Source: Actinomycetes bacterium | GTDB lineage: Bacteria > Actinomycetota > Acidimicrobiia > Acidimicrobiales > Microtrichaceae | Direction: 5' to 3' | DNA length: 40,438 nt | Assembly: GCA_030621865.1 (NCBI GenBank) | Contig: JAUXGW010000002.1 | Coordinates: 1-40,438, forward strand | Shown: in pieces, positions 35,619 to 40,438 of the stretch | Position numbering within the stretch: the first letter of the stretch is position 1 | Layout of the letters: each line of letters starts with the position of its first letter | Made by a program: the position numbers and the translations under genes | The notes under the pieces: generated by a model | Seen by the model: the letters and a program-made list of their open reading frames with translations, nothing else | Databases searched by the model: none | Told to the model about the DNA's origin: nothing

Positions 35619-36533
35619 ATGGGCATGCTTGACGGCAAGGTAGCGATCGTCACCGGGGCTGGACACGGTATTGGCCGTGGGCACGCAATGGAACTCGCAA
35701 AGAACGGAGCGGCGGTTGTCGTCAACGACGTCGGCGGCTCCGTAACCGGCGAAGGTGTGGGCCGCGACGCCGACCTCACCGTCGACATCATCAAGGAGCG
35801 CGGCGGCGAGGCCACCGCCAACTACGCCGATGTCTCCGACCCCGAGCAGTCGGAGGCGATGGTCGCCCAGGCAGTCGAAGACTTCGGTCGACTCGACATT
35901 CTCGTGAACAACGCCGGCATTGTCCGCGACGGCTCCATCTTCAACATGTCCGTCGAGGATTTCGACGCCGTGATCAAGGTCCACCTCCGCGGCACTTGGC
36001 TTCCCTGCAAGGCCGCTGGCCTGCATTGGAGGGCAATCAACAAGGCGAGTGGTTCCAAGGTCAACGGCCGAATCATCAACACGGTTTCCGGAGCGGGTCT
36101 CACGGGAAACTTCGGCCAGACAAATTACGCGCCTGCCAAGGCGGCCATCGCCAGCCTCACCCTGACCCTCAGCCTGGAGATGTACAAGATGGGCGTCACT
36201 GTCAACGCGGTGGGACCTGCCGCAGCGACCCGCATCACTGCCACCATGCCCAACGCCCCGGCCGTGGTGGAAGCCGACGATGTCGCCGAGGATGAGTGGA
36301 ACCGGATGGATCCCTCCGTTTCTTCGCCGCTGGTGGCGTGGCTCGCCAGCGACGAGGCCGATCACGTGACCGGCCAGATCATTCGTGCAGTGGCCGAGGA
36401 CATCATCTTGATGAAGGGCTGGGAAGACGGGCCCACGATCAACAATGGTGAAAAGCGCTGGGATGCCACCCGTCTTGGTCAGCAACTCGCAACCGACGTG
36501 TTCCTCACAAGGGCACCTGGGCTGCGTTACTGA
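35619..36533 (+). CDS. SDR family NAD(P)-dependent oxidoreductase
   Basis: The 304-residue protein has a Rossmann cofactor loop VTGAGHGIGRG near residue 11, NNAG (about 94), a catalytic Ser in INTVSGAG, and the YAPAK (Y-x-x-x-K) pair, the full classical SDR triad. The closest style, from memory, is the MFE-2/HSD17B4-like 3-hydroxyacyl-CoA dehydrogenase group often seen with steroid or fatty-acid catabolism in actinomycetes. That link is loose, though a KstR-like regulator lies 3 kb downstream. GGAG at 35609-35612 sits 6 nt before ATG 35619; ATG 35607 and ATG 35625 are alternatives. Confidence 0.88.
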   Translation: MGMLDGKVAIVTGAGHGIGRGHAMELAKNGAAVVVNDVGGSVTGEGVGRDADLTVDIIKERGGEATANYADVSDPEQSEAMVAQAVEDFGRLDILVNNAGIVRDGSIFNMSVEDFDAVIKVHLRGTWLPCKAAGLHWRAINKASGSKVNGRIINTVSGAGLTGNFGQTNYAPAKAAIASLTLTLSLEMYKMGVTVNAVGPAAATRITATMPNAPAVVEADDVAEDEWNRMDPSVSSPLVAWLASDEADHVTGQIIRAVAEDIILMKGWEDGPTINNGEKRWDATRLGQQLATDVFLTRAPGLRY

Positions 36534-36597
36534 CAACACCAGACTCTGCAACACCCTGAGGGTTGGGTGATCCCATGAATGGCGGAGCCCGTGGATC

Positions 36598-36603
36598 TAG
36601 GAT
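36598..36603 (+). promoter_or_regulatory. -10 box for the leaderless DNA methyltransferase gene
   Basis: TAGGAT ends 6 nt before GTG 36610 and no ribosome-binding site is seen. It would also drive the overlapping downstream gene. Confidence 0.55.
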
Positions 36604-36609
36604 TCTCCC

Positions 36610-38073
36610 GTGAGTCCAACCGAGGACGGCCCCGCGCTCTCCCGAGACAGTCAGAAGAGTCCCGAAGGCGACCAGCGCGGGACCTCCACATCTGCCTTTG
36701 GTGTCTCCAGACGGGAAAGTCACGATTCGAGCGGTTTCTACGCGAGATTCTCCGCTCCGCTGGTGGACAGCACCTCGAAACCAGCGGGACCCGGTATCTC
36801 TCGAAAGATCAACGAGATCTTCGTGGGCGATGCCCGGGACATGTCCGAGGTGCCCGATGATTCCGTCGGGTTGGTCGTCACGTCACCTCCATACTTCGCG
36901 GGCAAGCAGTATGAGGAAGTGCTGGGTGAGGGATCGGTTCCGGGGTCCTACATCGAGTACCTGGAGATGCTCCACGATGTGTTCGCCGACTGCCTTCGCT
37001 GTCTGGAGCCGGGTGGCCGAATCGCGGTCAACGTGGCGAACCTGGGCCGTCGTCCCTACCGATCGCTCTCGGCTGACGTCGCCACGATCCTCCAGGATCG
37101 TCTCCACATGCTTCTGCGCGGTGAGATCATCTGGCAGAAACAGAAGGGGGCAGCGGGAAACTGTGCATGGGGATCGTTTCAGAAACCCGGCAATCCGGTG
37201 CTGCGTGACACCACCGAACGGGTCATCGTGGCTTCGAAAGGTCGCTTCGACCGCACACCTTCCGCTGCGGATCGTCGGCGCAGTGGGCTTCCGAGTGAGG
37301 CGACCATCGGGCGTGACGAATTCATGGATGCCACCCTCGACGTGTGGGAGTTCCCGGCTGAATCGGCTACCCGGGTCGGGCATCCCGCTCCCTTTCCGGT
37401 TGCCCTTCCCCAGCGGTTGATCGAACTGCATACCTGGACAGGCGATCTGGTGCTGGATCCCTTCATGGGATCGGGAACCACCGCTGTTGCCGCGTTGGGT
37501 ACCGGGCGGGACTACGTCGGTTATGACACGGACCCCGAGTACGTGGATGCGGCGAAAGTTCGTCTGAGGTCGCTCGAATCTCCCAAGGTGGTGGTACCCG
37601 CAGCGCTCGGCGAGGACAGAGAGTCATCCTTGGGTGCTGATCCGGACGATTCTGCCGGACTCCTGAAAAGGGCGCTTGCGGAGGGTTACTCGGCCCGCGA
37701 TGTTGCACGCCTGAGCCTGCAATCGGCTGGTGTGGAACAGATCATCGACGGTCCAAGGTTGCCCGGGGGAGCGGAGATGTCGTTCTCGGCAGAATTCGGA
37801 GGCGTCCGCTGGCATGTCGATGTGTGCGGGTCATTCTCGGCGAGCCGGGGCGGACTCAACCGCAGCGAGGTGCTGTGGCGCTCCATCGGCAGGGCCGCGG
37901 TGGCTTCTGTTGCCTCTCCCGATGCGCGGATCCTCCTGCTCACAACTGCCATGCCCACTCCGGGGCCGTCGGCGAAGGCGCTGGCGTCGGTCGTCGCGGA
38001 CGGTATGGTCCAGATCGTCGAGCTGGGAACCGAAACCACGGTTGATGACATTCAGACGGTGGTTCGCACATGA
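36610..38073 (+). CDS. Orphan site-specific DNA methyltransferase (beta class) with unknown C-terminal domain
   Basis: The 487-residue protein has a Ser-rich N-terminal stretch (1-65) and then a DNA amino-methyltransferase core: GDARDMSEVPDDSVGLVVTS leading into the catalytic TSPPY (91-95), LEPGGRIAVNVANLGR, and the SAM-binding DPFMGSGTT (283-291) followed by VGYDTDPEYVDAAK. Catalytic motif before SAM motif is the beta order used by N4-cytosine and many N6-adenine enzymes; TSPPY fits either. Residues about 330-487 form an extra domain (WHVDVCGSFSASRGGLNRSE, LWRSIGRAAV, RILLLTTAMP) that I do not recognise. No restriction enzyme gene is adjacent. It overlaps the next gene by 4 nt (ATGA). Confidence 0.88.
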   Translation: MSPTEDGPALSRDSQKSPEGDQRGTSTSAFGVSRRESHDSSGFYARFSAPLVDSTSKPAGPGISRKINEIFVGDARDMSEVPDDSVGLVVTSPPYFAGKQYEEVLGEGSVPGSYIEYLEMLHDVFADCLRCLEPGGRIAVNVANLGRRPYRSLSADVATILQDRLHMLLRGEIIWQKQKGAAGNCAWGSFQKPGNPVLRDTTERVIVASKGRFDRTPSAADRRRSGLPSEATIGRDEFMDATLDVWEFPAESATRVGHPAPFPVALPQRLIELHTWTGDLVLDPFMGSGTTAVAALGTGRDYVGYDTDPEYVDAAKVRLRSLESPKVVVPAALGEDRESSLGADPDDSAGLLKRALAEGYSARDVARLSLQSAGVEQIIDGPRLPGGAEMSFSAEFGGVRWHVDVCGSFSASRGGLNRSEVLWRSIGRAAVASVASPDARILLLTTAMPTPGPSAKALASVVADGMVQIVELGTETTVDDIQTVVRT

Positions 38074-39356
38074 TTGTCTCGGAGATGCTGGTCAACCGAT
38101 TGGCCGAGTTGGGTGTTCGCCGGATCTGGGGTGATCCGCTGGGAGACCTCGAGAACGTCTCCGTGGGAGATCCTGATCTCGCAATTTTGCTCGCTGATGC
38201 CGATGGACGAATCGGCGAGGTCGACGGAGGATCCCGGCTGGGGGCGGCACTCATCGCCGGCCCCATCCTGCATCTGTCCAGCAAGCCGGGGGGAGCATCA
38301 CCGATGCAGGTTGCCGGATCAGCCGAGGAACTGCTGGACATCCTGGCATCCCCGGCAGGGCTGACGATCCCGGACACCAATGCAATCCACCTCGATCTGG
38401 ATCTCAACGCTCCGGTTCCCGAGGACCTGACGGCATCCGCTGGTGCTGAACGCCAGCCGGTGATGACCCTCGACCCGTCGATGGCGTCGCTGCGAATGAT
38501 GGTACTGGTGGGTCCCGGAGTGATCAGGTCCGGCTCGCTGGATGGGCTTCGATCGTTCAGTCGAGTCAGCGGAGCGGGGATCTTCAACACCTGGGGAGCC
38601 AAAGGTGTGGAGCGTTGGGACAGCCCGTGGCACTTCGGAACGGTTGGACCACAGGTCGATGATCTGGCATTGGCGGGCCTCGAGTCCGTGGACGTGCTCG
38701 TAACCAGCGGACTGGACTCCGCAGAGTTGCCCGGAGGCGTGCCCCACGCAGTGGTGCAGGATGTTCCCCCGGCGCAACTTGGTGCACTCTGCCACGGCTG
38801 GCAAACCGCGGGGCCGGAACCTGTCCGGCCGCCCCTGTATGACGCGATAGCTGCCGCGGTTGGCCCCATGTATGAAGACGAATCAGTGCCCCTGTCGCCG
38901 GCGCGCGCAGCGCTGCATCTCAGCGGGGCATTGCCGGATGGCGCAATGGCGGTGGCGGATCCGGGGCCTTCAGGTTTCTGGTTGGCTCGAACCTTCCCCA
39001 CCTCCGTTCCCAACTCTGTTTGTGTTCCGGCCTCGGGTGACGGCGGCTTTGCAGCTGCGGCGGCGTTGGTCTGTGCGGTCGAAGGCCGCGGGGTTCTCGC
39101 TGTGGCTGATCGGGACTCGCCGGCATCCGACATCACCGAAGACCTGGTGTCTCTCGCGAGCAGCCTCCGCATTCCGATAGCGATGCAACTGTGGAGCGGT
39201 GATCCAGCCGGGGCCATCTCACCCGCTGAGCATGTCGATCTGTGCATGAGCCAGGTCAGCGGTGCCGCGGGTGTTGTTACCGTGAGTGTTGATCTGGAGC
39301 TGCCCGACTCCCTGATGGACGCCTGCGGCCCGGTCTCGACCGTTTTCACTCCCTGA
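38070..39356 (+). CDS. Degenerate thiamine-diphosphate-enzyme-like protein
   Basis: The 428-residue protein resembles acetolactate-synthase-type ThDP enzymes in outline. It opens like a PYR domain (EMLVNRLAELGVRRIWGDPLG) but this region is much shortened and lacks the catalytic Glu. A central Rossmann-like part follows (MMVLVGPGVIRSGSLDGL, FNTWGAKGVERWDSPWHFGTVG), and then a PP-like part (VCVPASGDGGFAAAAAL) where the GDG is kept but the usual NN of the ThDP motif is replaced (VADRDSPASD). At 428 residues it is 120-150 short. ThDP catalysis is therefore unlikely; a structural or regulatory role is possible. Its ATG lies in the stop of the DNA methyltransferase gene, so expression is linked. 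Confidence 0.65.
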   Translation: MIVSEMLVNRLAELGVRRIWGDPLGDLENVSVGDPDLAILLADADGRIGEVDGGSRLGAALIAGPILHLSSKPGGASPMQVAGSAEELLDILASPAGLTIPDTNAIHLDLDLNAPVPEDLTASAGAERQPVMTLDPSMASLRMMVLVGPGVIRSGSLDGLRSFSRVSGAGIFNTWGAKGVERWDSPWHFGTVGPQVDDLALAGLESVDVLVTSGLDSAELPGGVPHAVVQDVPPAQLGALCHGWQTAGPEPVRPPLYDAIAAAVGPMYEDESVPLSPARAALHLSGALPDGAMAVADPGPSGFWLARTFPTSVPNSVCVPASGDGGFAAAAALVCAVEGRGVLAVADRDSPASDITEDLVSLASSLRIPIAMQLWSGDPAGAISPAEHVDLCMSQVSGAAGVVTVSVDLELPDSLMDACGPVSTVFTP

Positions 39357-39402
39357 TGGACGGGCTGACGGGCGGTCGTCCACCCAAGTCGGAGCCGACA
39401 TA

Positions 39403-39420
39403 ACTAGAACAAGTTCTAGT
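39403..39420. promoter_or_regulatory. Palindromic KstR-like operator
   Basis: ACTAGAACAAGTTCTAGT has perfect 8-bp arms (ACTAGAAC/GTTCTAGT) around a 2-bp AA centre. It fits the TAGAAC-NN-GTTCTA core I recall for KstR sites. It touches the -10 box of the TetR-family gene at 39432, so autorepression is the simple reading. Confidence 0.75.
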
Positions 39421-39425
39421 AAGCT
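39420..39425 (+). promoter_or_regulatory. -10 box for the leaderless tetR-family gene
   Basis: TAAGCT shares its first T with the end of the palindromic operator and lies 6 nt before GTG 39432. A bound repressor would cover this promoter. Confidence 0.5.
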
Positions 39426-39431
39426 CATGGT

Positions 39432-40007
39432 GTGCCGGCCGCCACTCTCACCACGTCCCAGGAAGCGCGCCGCGAACGGATGCTGGCTGCTGCTTTCGAC
39501 CTCGGTCGTGAGGGTGGATGGGAGTCGGTGCAGATGCGCGAGGTATCCACCCGGGCCGATGTGGCGATGGGAACCCTGTACCGGTACTTTCCGTCCAAGG
39601 AATATCTGCTCGTTTCGGTGATGCTTCGACAAGTGAACGCCCTCGCCGATCGACTGGCAATCAGTCCGCCAATCGCCGAGGATCCTGTCGCACGGGTCAT
39701 CGAGGTTCTTGGGCGCGCCAATTCCAATCTCATGAGGGAACCGGGGGTGACGAGTGCGACGATTCGCGCGCTCGTTTCCGGCAATTCCGACGTGGCACCC
39801 GTGGTGACCGAGGTTCGCGACGCGATGCGCCGCATCATTGCCGATGCTCTGGGTGAAGAGCCGGGCGGATCCACGAAACGATCGCTCGAGATCGATCTGC
39901 TCAGTGACGTCTGGCTGGCTGTGCTCGTGGGATGGATCAGCGGTGTGGTTGATCCGGCAGGGATAATTCCGCGTCTCGACGATGCCACCATCACCCTCCT
40001 GAGATAG
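39432..40007 (+). CDS. TetR family regulator, KstR-like
   Basis: The 191-residue protein has a TetR helix-turn-helix at about 12-60 (RRERMLAAAFDLGREGGWES, VQMREVSTRADVAMGTLYRYFPSKEYLLVSVM). The run VQMR-V-RADVA-GTLYRYFPSK-LLVS is close to my memory of KstR, the repressor of cholesterol catabolism in mycobacteria and rhodococci, and the upstream palindrome agrees. The C-terminal ligand domain is too variable to judge by eye. GTG 39432 follows a -10 box by 6 nt. No sterol catabolic genes are in the window except, possibly, the SDR gene. A short-spaced tandem repeat begins at its stop codon. Confidence 0.85.
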   Translation: MPAATLTTSQEARRERMLAAAFDLGREGGWESVQMREVSTRADVAMGTLYRYFPSKEYLLVSVMLRQVNALADRLAISPPIAEDPVARVIEVLGRANSNLMREPGVTSATIRALVSGNSDVAPVVTEVRDAMRRIIADALGEEPGGSTKRSLEIDLLSDVWLAVLVGWISGVVDPAGIIPRLDDATITLLR

Positions 40008-40045
40008 CGCCTGAGATAACGCGTGAGATGGCGCCTGAACTACCG
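39998..40045. repeat. 12-bp tandem repeat at the tetR 3' end
   Basis: Units CCTGAGATAGCG (39998-40009), CCTGAGATAACG (40010-40021), CGTGAGATGGCG (40022-40033) and a decayed CCTGAACTACCG (40034-40045) follow one another. The first unit contains the tetR stop codon and the last overlaps the stop codon of the convergent gene at 40040. It probably arose by slippage; no hairpin or U-run is seen. Confidence 0.7.
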
Positions 40046-40438
40046 GTACTCCACCGTTTCCTCGGCGAAGGTGCCTTTGATTCCGACTGGAACTCCGACA
40101 TCCACTGAGAGTCGTCCACCCCAGTCGTCATCCGTCACCACGCCGATGCCTTGCTCCTGGTGCTTCAGTTCGATTTCCATCTCCTTGAGCTCCTCTGCGG
40201 CCTGTGGGACATCACCGGCCTTGAGGTGTGCCCACGCCGTGTCGAGCACCTCACCGAATTCCTTGTCCTCGACCATGAACGAGGCCGTGGAACGTTGCTG
40301 GTCCGCACCACGGCGACTCAGTTGATCCACGATCAGGGTTCGCATCCCGTTCACTGGTTCCGTGACCGTGATGGTGGAGCGGAAACCTTCCTTGAAGGAA
40401 TCCGGCAGGCCGAACGCGCTGAGCAATCCTGTGGTCAC
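40040..40438 (-). CDS. Unrecognised protein, C-terminal part (window edge)
   Basis: The minus-strand frame runs from the window edge to TAG at 40040 and yields 132 residues. It reaches the edge at a GTG, so whether this is the true start or the gene extends upstream cannot be told. I do not recognise a family. The sequence is soluble, acidic and has a helical Glu/Lys-rich middle (LKAGDVPQAAEELKEMEIEL) that may be a short coiled coil, flanked by beta-like segments (FRSTITVTEP, LSVDVGVPVGIKGTF). Convergent with the KstR-like gene, 32 bp apart. Confidence 0.55.
   Translation of the reverse strand: MTTGLLSAFGLPDSFKEGFRSTITVTEPVNGMRTLIVDQLSRRGADQQRSTASFMVEDKEFGEVLDTAWAHLKAGDVPQAAEELKEMEIELKHQEQGIGVVTDDDWGGRLSVDVGVPVGIKGTFAEETVEYR

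Noticed and set aside
37940-39349. A 469-codon minus-strand frame opposite the ThDP-like gene
   Set aside because: Its composition is Ser/Pro/Arg/Thr rich with no recognisable domain, as expected for an antisense shadow. The plus-strand frame has ThDP-enzyme landmarks and a coupled start.

Overview
The window looks like chromosomal DNA of a high-GC actinomycete (Actinomycetota). I would place it in or near the Acidimicrobiia, but that rank is inference. The main reason is gene order: tatD-ksgA-ispE and glmU-prs-rplY-pth-mfd-(lipoprotein)-mazG-eno-ftsB are the pieces of a housekeeping block that, as I recall it, is also found around Rv1008-Rv1024 of Mycobacterium tuberculosis. Supporting signs are GTG and TTG starts, a 33-residue bS22-type ribosomal protein, a KstR-like TetR regulator, and many start codons lying 6-8 nt after a TANNNT box, which points to leaderless mRNAs. 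No insertion sequence, prophage or CRISPR array was seen.

Layout. 1-425 (minus) is the 5' part of a purine nucleoside phosphorylase gene. A divergent, repeat-containing gap (426-644) leads into a 921-residue fusion of an O-antigen ligase/polymerase, a Wzz-like chain-length domain and a degenerate BY-kinase-like P-loop domain (645-3410). tatD, ksgA and ispE follow (3494-5918). A tiny minus-strand gene for bS22 is at 5980-6081. A surface-polysaccharide locus fills 6242-15066: a second Wzz/P-loop protein, a Wzx-type flippase, a class I methyltransferase, a minus-strand FemAB/GNAT-like protein, a polyprenyl-phosphate sugar-1-phosphate transferase, a GT-B glycosyltransferase and an FkbM methyltransferase. 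With the 645-3410 fusion it supplies priming, transfer, flipping, polymerisation and length control.

The housekeeping block resumes with tRNA-Gln(TTG), whose last base is the first base of the glmU start codon. The GlmU is truncated and lacks the acetyltransferase half-site. Then come prs, rplY, pth, a minus-strand DMT permease gene, mfd, a PpiC-like lipoprotein gene, mazG, a long-type ino1, an acyltransferase-3/SGNH gene, eno and ftsB. Overlapping or nearly touching ftsB is a tightly packed run (30182-35506) that encodes a lone CoxL/XdhB-type molybdenum hydroxylase large subunit and a three-gene ABC-2 exporter.

The right end holds an SDR oxidoreductase gene, an orphan beta-class DNA methyltransferase gene (36610-38073) coupled by a 4-nt overlap to a degenerate thiamine-diphosphate-enzyme-like gene (38070-39356), a KstR-like regulator gene with a near-perfect palindromic operator beside its promoter, and the 3' end of an unknown minus-strand gene. 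The most unusual items are the Wzy-Wzz-kinase fusion, the tRNA-Gln/glmU one-base overlap with the truncated GlmU, and the methyltransferase/ThDP-like pair.
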